NCBI GenBank assembly: GCA_963844235.1
Contig: CAWJNF010000003.1
Coordinates: 226,017 to 290,016, forward strand
Source of the DNA: CAWJNF01 sp963844235
GTDB taxonomy: Bacteria > Actinomycetota > Thermoleophilia > Gaiellales > Gaiellaceae
DNA: 64,000 nucleotides
Direction of reading: 5' to 3'
This document shows positions 43,650 through 51,523 of this stretch, piece after piece (the stretch's first letter is position 1; every line of letters begins with the position of its first letter). The position numbers and the translations under genes were made by a program. Below the pieces are notes generated by a model. That model was not told where the DNA came from and searched no databases. It saw only the letters and a list, made by a program, of their open reading frames with translations.

Positions 43650-46600
43650 GTGGCACCTGCGGCGGCCAGCCATTCGCCTGCGACCGGGTTGATCGGGCGC
43701 GGCCCGGAGCTGGACCGCGTGCGGGAGCTGTTGGAGGGCGGTGCCAGACTCGTGACGCTGACCGGGCCCGGCGGGTCGGGCAAGACGCGGCTGGCGCTGG
43801 CGCTGGTGGAGGGGCTGAGGGATCGCTACCGCGACGGCGCGGCCGTCGTCGAGCTGGCGCCGGCGCGCGAGCCGGCGTTCGTGCCCGCGGCGGTAGCGCA
43901 GGCGCTCGGCCTGCGAGAGTCGGCGGGCGCGCAGGTCGAGGACGCCCTGGAGGCGTTCGTGGCGGATCGTGAGCTGCTGCTCTGCATCGACAACTTCGAG
44001 CACGTGCTGGAGGCCGCTCCGCTCGTCTCGCGACTGCTCTCGGCCGCCCCCGATCTGACCGTGATCGCGACCTCGCGGGCGCCGCTGCGGCTGCGGGACG
44101 AGCAGGAGCTGGCCGTGCCGCCCCTCCCCGCGACCGACGCCGAGGCGCTCTTCGTGCGCCGAGCCGGCCAGGTGCGGCCGGACCTCGCGCTCGGGAACGG
44201 CAACCGCGAGGTCGTCGCCGAGATCTGCCGGCGCCTCGACGGGCTCCCGCTCGCGATCGAGCTCGCCGCCGCCCGCGTGCGTGCGCTCTCCCCTCCGATG
44301 CTGCTCCAGCGCCTCGACGGGCGGCTGCCATTGCTGACCGGGGGGCCGCGCGACGCACCCGAGCGCCAACGCACCCTACGGGCCACCATCGAGTGGAGCT
44401 ACGAGCTCTTACCCGAGCAGGAACGCCACCTGTTCGCCCGCCTCTCGGTCTTCGCCGGCGGCTGCACCCTGGAGGCGGCGGAAGCCGTCTGCGACGCCGA
44501 CCTCGACACGCTGACCGGTCTCGTCGAGCAGAACCTCCTTCGCCAGGACGACGCCGCCGACAGCGTCCGCTACACGATGCTCGAGACCATCCGCGAGTAC
44601 GCCGCCGAGCGCCTCCACGAAAGCGGTACCGAAGCCGACCTCGACGGACGCCATGCGGACTTCTTCGTCGCGCTGGCCGAGGAGGCCGAGGGGGGCATCT
44701 ACGGTGGGCGGCAGCTCGAGTGGCTGGACCGCCTCGACGGGGAGCTGCCGAACATCAGGAGCGCGCTGGCCTCGCTGCTCGAGCGGCAGCAGGCTGCCCG
44801 GGCGCTTCGCTTGTGCACGGCGATCTGGACGTTCTGGGAGGCGCGCCGTCCCAGCGACGGCCGGCGCTGGCTCGAGGCGGGGCTGTCGGAAGAGGAACCC
44901 GTCGCGACAGAGATTCGCAATCGCGGGCTTTTTGCCCTCGGGCACTTGATGCTCTTTGCGGGCGCGTATGTCCGCGCGCGTGAGCTTCTCGAGGCAGCGG
45001 TCGCACTGAGCCGGGAGCTCGGAGATACCGAAGGGCTCACGCTGGCGCTGGGCCATCTGAGCTGGGTCGCGCTCGAACAGGGCCGGCCCGACGACGCCGA
45101 CACCATCACGGCGGAGGGGCTCGGGCTCCTTCCAGAGGTCGAGGAGCAGTGGGTTCGCGCGGAGGCGCTGAACTATTTCGGCACCGCCGTCGCCGAGACC
45201 GACGCCCCGCGGGGCTGCGAGCTTCTCGAGGAGGCACGGGCCCTCTGGAGCGACCTCGGGAACGCCCAGCGCTCGGCGGACGTGCTGAACAACCTCGGCT
45301 GGACGACGATCCTCACGGGCGAGTATGCGCGCTCGCGCGCCTACCACGAGGAGAATCTCCGGGTAGCGCGAGGAAACAGGGACACGTTCCGTATACCCCT
45401 GGCCCTCGGCAACCTCGGTCTCGTGGAGCTCCTCGACGGCCATCCGGAACGGGTTCCTCCGCTCCTGGCGGAGGAGCTGCCGCTCATGCTCGAGCGCGGC
45501 GAGCGGCGGACATTTCCCGAAGCGGCGCTGATCGCCGCCTCGGCCGCCGCTGCGGCAGGCGACGAGGTCCGCGCCGCTCGCCTCGCCGGGGCCGGGGAGG
45601 CCGCGTACGAGGCCGGTGGCGGCACCTGGAGCCAGCCCGAGCAGCAGCTGCTCGATCGGTACGTGCTCCCGTTGCGCGAGGAGTCTCCCGGGCCGTTCGG
45701 TGAGGCGTGGGCCGAGGGTCGCGCGATGTCGTTCGAGGAGGCGATCGCATACGCGCTCGAAGGTCTCCCCAAATCGGCGCCGGCCGCGGAGCCCGCCCGC
45801 CTCGACGCGGGAAGCGGCCTCGCCGGCTACGAGCTAGAGGCGGTCGTGGGCCGGGGCGGGATGGGCGTCGTGTGGCGCGCCCGCCAGGTGTCGCTGGATC
45901 GGGCGGTGGCGGTCAAGCTGATCGCGCCCGAGCAGGCCGGCAACGAGGCGTTTCGCGAGCGGTTCCTGCGCGAGGCAAAGCTCGCGGCATCGCTGGAGCA
46001 CGCTCATGTGCTGCCTGTCTACGAGGCCGGCGAGAGCGAGGGGCGGCTGTTCCTGGCCATGCGCTACGTCGAGGGCGAGGACCTCGCCTCACTGCTTGCG
46101 CGCGAAGGGCCGCTCGAGCCCTCCCGGGCGGTCGCCCTCGTCACCCAGGTCGCCTCTGCGCTCGACGCCGCCCACGCCCGAGGGCTCGTCCATCGTGACG
46201 TCAAACCCGCCAACGTGCTCCTGGTGTCACAGGAGGATGGCGAGCACGCCTACCTGACCGACTTCGGCATCGCCAAGGCCACCGCCTCCGAGACAGCCGG
46301 GCTGACCGAGGCCGGCCAACTGCTCGGCACCGTCGACTACCTCGCCCCCGAAACGATCCAGAACGGCGAGGCCACCCCCGCCGCCGACATCTACGCGCTC
46401 GCCTGCCTTCTCTACGAGCTGCTCGCCGGCATTACCCCCTTCGCCCGCGATACCGACGTCGCCACCATCTGGGCCCACGTCCAGGAACCCCCACCCCCAC
46501 TCCCCCACACCAACCCCGCCCTCGCGGCCCTCGACCCCGTCCTCCAACACGGCCTCGCCAAGGAACCCGGCGACCGCTTCCAACACGCCCGCGAGCTCGC

Positions 46601-48680
46601 AACCGCCGCCACCGCAGCGCTCGCGGGCGAGCCCGCCTCGCCGCCGCCTCAGGCCGCGGTGGTCGATACGTGGCCGGAGGGCCTGCCTCGACCCCCCACC
46701 GCCCTGGTCGGCCGCGGCCCAGAGCTCGCCGGCCTCGCCGCCATGATCAGCGGGCAAGGAAGCCCGCTGATCACGATCACCGGGCCGGGGGGCACCGGCA
46801 AGACCCGTCTGGGGCTCGAGCTGGCCGCGCGAGCCGCGCCGCGTTTCGAGGACGGCGTCCATTTCGTCGCCCTGGCTCCGATCCGGGAACCGTCGCTGGT
46901 CGCCTCGACCATCGCGCAGACGCTCGGGCTGCGCGAGAGCGGCGCCCGCTCGCCGGAGGAGCTCATTGCGCAGCGCCTTCGGGAGGCGGAGCTCCTCCTG
47001 CTAGCCGACAACGTCGAGCACCTGGTGCCAGCGGCCTCGCGGCTGTTCGCGAGGTTGGCCGCCGCGGCCGACCGCTCGCGGCTCGTCCTCACGAGCCGGG
47101 CCGCCCTCGGCGTCTCCGGAGAGCAGGAGTACCCGCTCGAGCCCCTCCCGACGAGCGAGGCGGCCGAGCTGTTCGAGGCCCGGGCCCGCGCTGTCAAGCC
47201 GAGCCTCGCGATCGACGCGGAGGCGGCGGCGGTCATCGCCTCGATCTGCGCACGACTCGACGGCCTGCCGCTCGCCATCGAGCTGGCGGCCGCGCGCGTC
47301 CGGCTCCTGTCGCCGCAGGCGATCCTGAAACGGCTCGACGAGCGGCTCGCCCTCCTCGTCGGCGGCCCCGCCGACGCTCCGGCTCGTCAGCAGACGCTGC
47401 GGGCGACGATCGACTGGAGCCACGAGCTGCTCGAGCCCGACCAGCAGCGCCTCTTCGCCGGCCTCTCCGTGTTCCCGGGCGGCGCACGGCTCGAGGCGAT
47501 CGAGGCGGTCTGCGGCGGCGACCTCGACGCGCTCGACGCGCTGGTGCGGCGGAGCCTCGCTGTCGTGGCCGACGACCCCGACGGCGAGCCACGCTTCTCG
47601 ATGCTCGAGACGATCCGCGAGTACGCCGCCGAGCAGCTCGGGGCCTCGGGGAGGGACGAGACAATCAGGCACGCGCAGGCGACGAATGTGCTGGAGCTCG
47701 TCGAGCAGGCGGAGCTCCACGGGCCGCGGCAGCTGGAGTGGCTCGACCGGCTCGAGGCCGAACACGACAACATCCGGGCGGCTCTCGCCTGGGGTCTCGA
47801 GCACGACGGAGAGATCGCGACCCGCATCGGCGCGGCGGTCTGGGAGTTCTGGTGGGGCCGTGGCCACCTCCGGGAGGGCCGAGAGCGTCTGGGACGTGTC
47901 ATTGCCGCGACGAGCGAGGAGAGCCTCGCGCGGACGGTCGCGATGTTCGGAGATGCGAATCTCGCGCGCGAGCTCGGGGACCAGCCGGAGAGCCTTCGGA
48001 TCTGCCTCGAGATCGTCCCGTCGCTCGAGGCACTCGACGACCCGTTCTGGCTCGCCGCGGTGCTGCTCACCCTCGGCTGTCTCGAGGAGCTGCGCGGCGA
48101 TCCGACCATGGGCAGGAACCACATCGACCAGGCGATCGCCATCGCGCGCGGGCAGGGCGACGACTTCCTGCTCGGGAACGCACTCTCGAACCTCGGCTGG
48201 CTCGAGCTCTACGCCGGCGAGATGGCCGACGCGGCAGACCATCTCGAAGAGGGCCTGGGTGCGTGGGAGCGAGCAGGCAACGTGTGGGGAGTCGCACTGG
48301 CGCAGAACAATCTCGGCTGCGCCCTCGTGGCGCTCGGCGACCTCGACCGCGCCGAGGACCTACTGAGGACGAGTCTCCCGACGTTCGCCCGGCTGGGCAT
48401 GCCATACCTGGTCTGCACGGGCCTGGACGAGCTCGGAATCGGCGTGTCCCGTGCTCGCGGCGACGACCGACTCGCTGCTCGCCTGCTCGGCGCGCGCGAC
48501 CGGCTCGGCGCGGAGCTCGGCCTCGCGGGCTGGTATTTCACGAACGATGACCTCGTGAACGACATCCGCGAGTCCCTGGGCGCCGATGCCTTCGAGACCG
48601 CCTACGCCGAGGGCCGTGCCATGAGTCTCGACCAGATTCTCGACTGTGTCGCCGGAGCCGGTCCCGCAGAGACCGCCTGA
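43650..48680 (+). CDS. STAND ATPase-TPR / Ser-Thr kinase / STAND ATPase-TPR fusion protein
   Basis: A 1676-residue cytosolic protein in one intact frame. Module 1: NB-ARC/AfsR-like ATPase (Walker A GPGGSGKT at 39-46, LLLCIDNFEHVLEAAP, RRLDGLPLAIELAAARV), then a TPR array to about 690, ending AEGRAMS. Kinase, about 725-985: GRGGMG at 734, HRDVKPAN at 848, DFG at 871. Module 2 repeats module 1: Walker A GPGGTGKT at 1045-1052, DNVEH, GLPLAIELAAARV, TPR array, and again AEGRAMS near the end. The halves are clear paralogues, so the gene arose by duplication around a kinase. No DNA-binding, nuclease, protease or membrane domain is seen. A ligand-triggered kinase platform is an inference. GTG 43650 is preferred to TTG 43644. 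Confidence 0.9.
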   Translation: MAPAAASHSPATGLIGRGPELDRVRELLEGGARLVTLTGPGGSGKTRLALALVEGLRDRYRDGAAVVELAPAREPAFVPAAVAQALGLRESAGAQVEDALEAFVADRELLLCIDNFEHVLEAAPLVSRLLSAAPDLTVIATSRAPLRLRDEQELAVPPLPATDAEALFVRRAGQVRPDLALGNGNREVVAEICRRLDGLPLAIELAAARVRALSPPMLLQRLDGRLPLLTGGPRDAPERQRTLRATIEWSYELLPEQERHLFARLSVFAGGCTLEAAEAVCDADLDTLTGLVEQNLLRQDDAADSVRYTMLETIREYAAERLHESGTEADLDGRHADFFVALAEEAEGGIYGGRQLEWLDRLDGELPNIRSALASLLERQQAARALRLCTAIWTFWEARRPSDGRRWLEAGLSEEEPVATEIRNRGLFALGHLMLFAGAYVRARELLEAAVALSRELGDTEGLTLALGHLSWVALEQGRPDDADTITAEGLGLLPEVEEQWVRAEALNYFGTAVAETDAPRGCELLEEARALWSDLGNAQRSADVLNNLGWTTILTGEYARSRAYHEENLRVARGNRDTFRIPLALGNLGLVELLDGHPERVPPLLAEELPLMLERGERRTFPEAALIAASAAAAAGDEVRAARLAGAGEAAYEAGGGTWSQPEQQLLDRYVLPLREESPGPFGEAWAEGRAMSFEEAIAYALEGLPKSAPAAEPARLDAGSGLAGYELEAVVGRGGMGVVWRARQVSLDRAVAVKLIAPEQAGNEAFRERFLREAKLAASLEHAHVLPVYEAGESEGRLFLAMRYVEGEDLASLLAREGPLEPSRAVALVTQVASALDAAHARGLVHRDVKPANVLLVSQEDGEHAYLTDFGIAKATASETAGLTEAGQLLGTVDYLAPETIQNGEATPAADIYALACLLYELLAGITPFARDTDVATIWAHVQEPPPPLPHTNPALAALDPVLQHGLAKEPGDRFQHARELATAATAALAGEPASPPPQAAVVDTWPEGLPRPPTALVGRGPELAGLAAMISGQGSPLITITGPGGTGKTRLGLELAARAAPRFEDGVHFVALAPIREPSLVASTIAQTLGLRESGARSPEELIAQRLREAELLLLADNVEHLVPAASRLFARLAAAADRSRLVLTSRAALGVSGEQEYPLEPLPTSEAAELFEARARAVKPSLAIDAEAAAVIASICARLDGLPLAIELAAARVRLLSPQAILKRLDERLALLVGGPADAPARQQTLRATIDWSHELLEPDQQRLFAGLSVFPGGARLEAIEAVCGGDLDALDALVRRSLAVVADDPDGEPRFSMLETIREYAAEQLGASGRDETIRHAQATNVLELVEQAELHGPRQLEWLDRLEAEHDNIRAALAWGLEHDGEIATRIGAAVWEFWWGRGHLREGRERLGRVIAATSEESLARTVAMFGDANLARELGDQPESLRICLEIVPSLEALDDPFWLAAVLLTLGCLEELRGDPTMGRNHIDQAIAIARGQGDDFLLGNALSNLGWLELYAGEMADAADHLEEGLGAWERAGNVWGVALAQNNLGCALVALGDLDRAEDLLRTSLPTFARLGMPYLVCTGLDELGIGVSRARGDDRLAARLLGARDRLGAELGLAGWYFTNDDLVNDIRESLGADAFETAYAEGRAMSLDQILDCVAGAGPAETA

Positions 48681-48700
48681 TCTGAGCAACATGGCGTGAA

Positions 48701-49015
48701 TTGATGATGAAGTGCTCGCTGGTCGGGCTGACGCCGGAGCAGGCGGCGGGCCTCGACGGCTTCAAGGGTGTCGCCGAGGGCATCCCGAACGTGGATGCCG
48801 ACATCGACGCCTGCAGCGTCCTCGTCGGCGACGAGCGTGTGAAGTGCTGGGCCGATCTCGACAGGAAGATCACTGACGAGGTCGTCCCGTGGGTTCCCTA
48901 CCTGAACGAGACGCACGCCGACGTCGTCAGCGACGCCGTCGTCGCCTACGAGTTCGACCAGTTCATGGGCGAGGCGGCGCTCGTTCGAGTCGCCGTCGAC
49001 GCGTCCAGGCAGTAG
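48701..49015 (+). pseudogene. C-terminal fragment of a second SBP_bac_5-type gene
   Basis: About 100 residues matching the end of the pseudogene at 39804-43576: GLTPEQAAGLDGF against GATPEQLAEWGY, then VPS/IPN.DA.IDDC/IDAC, CWAD against CWAE, and EIVPAVPIL against EVVPWVPYL. The fragment begins abruptly inside an ATGGCGTGAATTGATGATG copy of the regulatory motif (48691-48709), as if a deletion fused the promoter region to the 3' end. No leader or N-terminal domain exists, so it is not expected to function. Confidence 0.7.
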
Positions 49016-49054
49016 ATCGCGTTCCGAACACAACCGGCTGTAGAGACACTCTCG

Positions 49055-49060
49055 TACGAT
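49055..49060 (+). promoter_or_regulatory. Candidate -10 of a leaderless promoter for the subtilase gene
   Basis: TACGAT begins exactly 12 nt before the GTG at 49067. No Shine-Dalgarno sequence precedes the GTG. Confidence 0.45.
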
Positions 49061-49066
49061 CCGCCT

Positions 49067-49882
49067 GTGGCTGACGACGATCTTCCTGCCTGGAGCCTCG
49101 CGGCGGGTCTCGAGCGGGCCGTCGTCCAGCCGGAGTGGCCCTGCCCGCTCACGCCCGAGTGGGCATTCGGCGGGTCGACCGGCGCAGGCGTGCGGGTGGC
49201 GATCGTCGACAGCGGCGTCGAAGCGGGCCACCCCGCAGTGGGCGGCGTGGATCGCGCGGTCGCGGTCGTCGCGGACGAGAGCGGGGAGCTGTCCGTGGTC
49301 GGCGATGACGAGGGCGACGTGTCCGGGCACGGGACTGCCTGTGCCGGCATCATCCGCGGGTTGGCGCCGGACGTCAGCTTGACCAGCGTCCGCGTGCTCG
49401 GAGCGGAGATCACCGGCGCCGGAGCGGTCCTCGCGGCCGGCCTCGAGTGGGCCATGGAACAGGGGATCGACGTCGTCAACCTCAGCCTCTCCACCCGCAA
49501 GGCGGAGATCGCCTGGGTGCTCCGCGAGCTCGTCGACCGTGCCTACTTCGCGCGGACGGTCGTGGTCTCCTCGGCCCACAACAATCCGGTCGAGAGCTAC
49601 CCGTGGAAGTTCGCTTCCGTGCTCTCGGTGGGAAGCCATGAGGAGCGAGAGGACCGCGTCTTCTTCGTCAATCCGGACCCTCCGGTCGAGTTCTTCGGCC
49701 GCGGCGTCGGCGTCGAAGTAGCCTGGCTCGGCGGCGGCTTCCTGACGGTGACCGGGAACAGCTTCGCCACGCCGCATCTGGCCGGCTTCTGTGCCCTGGT
49801 GCTCGGGAAGCACCCCGGGCTGACGCCGTACCAGGTGAAGACGGTGCTCTCGATGACTGCCGCGAACGTGAGAGCGGCATGA
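49067..49882 (+). CDS. Subtilisin-like serine peptidase (S8), no signal peptide
   Basis: A 271-residue compact subtilase with the full catalytic set: Asp in VRVAIVDSGVEAGHP, His in SGHGTACAGIIRG, oxyanion Asn in SSAHNNPV, Ser in TGNSFATPHLAG. There is no signal peptide or propeptide: the N terminus MADDDLPAWSLAAG leads straight into the catalytic fold. The enzyme is therefore probably cytosolic, and its activity must be restrained in another way. The next gene, encoding a GAF protein, overlaps it by 4 nt (ATGA), which suggests a sensor-protease pair. The gene lies directly after the STAND-kinase gene and the SBP fragment. Confidence 0.9.
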   Translation: MADDDLPAWSLAAGLERAVVQPEWPCPLTPEWAFGGSTGAGVRVAIVDSGVEAGHPAVGGVDRAVAVVADESGELSVVGDDEGDVSGHGTACAGIIRGLAPDVSLTSVRVLGAEITGAGAVLAAGLEWAMEQGIDVVNLSLSTRKAEIAWVLRELVDRAYFARTVVVSSAHNNPVESYPWKFASVLSVGSHEEREDRVFFVNPDPPVEFFGRGVGVEVAWLGGGFLTVTGNSFATPHLAGFCALVLGKHPGLTPYQVKTVLSMTAANVRAA

Positions 49883-50523
49883 GCGAGGATCCGGGGCGGC
49901 GACGGCTCGCGCGGACCGCGGGCGCTATCGGCGAGCAGTTCGGCCACCGCGCGCTGCTGGAGGCCGTCGTCGACACCGCACGGGCGATCTTCCAGGCGGA
50001 GGCGGCCTCGGTCTTCCTGCTCGACGAGAACTCGAAGGAGCTTGTGTTCGAGGCGGTTTCCGGGCACGGCGCGAAGGAGCTCCTGGGCCGGCGGCTGCCC
50101 GCCAAGGCCGGCGTCGCGGGCTCGGTGCTGATGTCCGGCGAGGCGATCGTCGTCGACGACGTCACGCGGGATCCTCGCTTCGCGAGAGAGGCGGCGGAGA
50201 GCCTCGGTTACATGCCGACGTCGCTCATGGCGGTGCCGCTCATCGTCGGTGACGAGCCGCTGGGAGTGCTCGAGGTGCTCGACGCGCGCGACCGCAGCCG
50301 CCCGGCCCTGCAGGAGCTCGAGCTGCTCGGGCGATTCGCCGACCAGGCGGCTATCGCGCTCGGCATGCTGAGGAGCGCCCGTCAAGTGCAGGACACCCTG
50401 ACCGGCCAGCAGACCGACATGATCGCCCTCGCCCGGCTCGCCCTGCGCCTCAACCGGCTCGAGGGCGACAAGCGTGACGCGGCGGCGCAGCTGCTCGAGG
50501 CGTTGACCCGGCTGCTCGCGTAG
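49879..50523 (+). CDS. GAF domain protein coupled to the subtilase
   Basis: A 214-residue protein: a helical lead of about 20 residues, a GAF domain at about 25-170 (LLEAVVDTARAIFQAEAASV, LLGRRLPAKAGVAGSVLMSG, LMAVPLIVGDEPLGVLEVLD), then a C-terminal helix pair that could form a coiled coil (LARLALRLNRLEGDKRDAAA). No output domain (HisKA, GGDEF, PP2C) is attached, so the output is probably a partner, most simply the subtilase. The ligand is unknown. Confidence 0.87.
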   Translation: MSEDPGRRRLARTAGAIGEQFGHRALLEAVVDTARAIFQAEAASVFLLDENSKELVFEAVSGHGAKELLGRRLPAKAGVAGSVLMSGEAIVVDDVTRDPRFAREAAESLGYMPTSLMAVPLIVGDEPLGVLEVLDARDRSRPALQELELLGRFADQAAIALGMLRSARQVQDTLTGQQTDMIALARLALRLNRLEGDKRDAAAQLLEALTRLLA

Positions 50524-50548
50524 CTTCGCGCGGCCGCCCCGCTGCGTT

Positions 50549-50956
50549 TCAGCGCCGTTCTGCCAGCTGGATCGCGACGACCCCGGTGTGCGTCGTCGCG
50601 GCGTCGGCGAGCGCCGCGTCCTTCGTCACCAGCGGCTCGTCGAGCTCCTCGGCAAGGGCGACGAAGAGCGCGTCGGCGGCGGTGAGGTTCCGGCGAAGCT
50701 CCCACACCCGATGACGAAGCGGCAGTGAGGGAATCAGAGCGAGCGCGAGGTCGCCCAGGTCCGAGACCGCCCCCGCGGCACGCTCGTCCCGTAGCTGTCC
50801 GCGCAGCGTTGCGCGCCGGAGCACGGCAAGCACCTCGAAGACGAGCACGTCGGGTGCAGCGAGTTCCCCCTCGCGCGAGAAGAGAGCCCCGACCTCGTCG
50901 GCAACCCCGATGCCGAGCAGGAGGTCGACGACCGCCGACGTGTCGACGACGGTCAC
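50549..50956 (-). CDS. VapC-type PIN domain toxin
   Basis: A 135-residue PIN-domain ribonuclease. The four acidic residues are visible: VVDTSAVVDLL (Asp), FEVLAVLRRA (Glu), LTAADALFVALAEEL (Asp) and LVTKDAALADAA (Asp). The GTG at 50956 overlaps the antitoxin stop as GTGA. VapC toxins cleave tRNA or rRNA when free of antitoxin. Confidence 0.92.
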   Translation of the reverse strand: MTVVDTSAVVDLLLGIGVADEVGALFSREGELAAPDVLVFEVLAVLRRATLRGQLRDERAAGAVSDLGDLALALIPSLPLRHRVWELRRNLTAADALFVALAEELDEPLVTKDAALADAATTHTGVVAIQLAERR

Positions 50957-51186
50957 TCGCCGCCGGTACGGATGGAGCGCACCGCCGCCTCGCTCGGCTC
51001 GCCCAAGGGAGCCGATCCCCGCGCACGGATTCGCGCCGCCAGCTCCTCCGCCGTCGGCCGCGCCGCCGTGCGCGCCAACACCCCACGGAGATACTCGGAC
51101 AGCGAGAGCCCCGAAGCCGCCGCGCGCGCCTTCAGCGTGCGATGTACGTCGTCGGGAACGTCGCGGATCTGAACGAGCACAGGCAT
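50953..51186 (-). CDS. FitA/VapB-type antitoxin
   Basis: A 77-residue ribbon-helix-helix antitoxin: VLVQIRDVPDDVHRTLKARA and ASGLSLSEYLRGVLART form the DNA-binding part, and the C-terminal tail (EELAARIRARGSAP) would wrap the toxin. ATG 51186 is chosen because the ribbon begins directly after it; ORF extension upstream is not conserved. Antitoxin first, toxin second, with 4-nt overlap, is the normal vapBC order. The pair probably represses its own promoter. Confidence 0.9.
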   Translation of the reverse strand: MPVLVQIRDVPDDVHRTLKARAAASGLSLSEYLRGVLARTAARPTAEELAARIRARGSAPLGEPSEAAVRSIRTGGE

Positions 51187-51523
51187 GCGCCATGCAACAC
51201 TAACATGCACCAGGGATGTCTAGTCTTTCCGCGCGAATGGGCGTCGCGCAGATGGATCACGGCCGAAGGTCAGGTGTTGTCGCGCGAGGCGCCGGCGCTG
51301 GGGCCAACGACCGCATCCACGTCGCGACACGATCGTCACCGCCGACACGTCGTTCGACCGCGGCCTGGCCTGCACCGGGTCCACTTGCTCCACAAGACCG
51401 CCCTCCTCGCTCTGCTTGCTTGACCGGGTGCGAAGCGCTCGGCGCTTCTGCGCCTCCGCTGCTCCGCCGCCTCGTGCAACGCGAGCCGAATCCCCCATCA
51501 GCAGGTCGTCGCGAGGTCGCCGC
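51187..51523. other. 337-nt gap between vapBC and the MFS-cNMP gene
   Basis: No gene, tRNA or clear palindrome is recognised. Open frames in several readings have Arg/Pro/Ala-rich translations typical of non-coding GC-rich DNA. The vapBC promoter should lie near 51187-51240. Confidence 0.5.

Noticed and set aside
43650..48680. Classifying the STAND-kinase as an Avs-type antiphage protein
   Set aside because: No nuclease, protease or other Avs-type effector domain is present, and the ATPases look like AfsR/LAL-type signalling modules.
48701..49015. The 104-codon frame taken as an independent small gene
   Set aside because: It matches only the end of a solute-binding domain, starts inside a regulatory motif and lacks a ribosome site.
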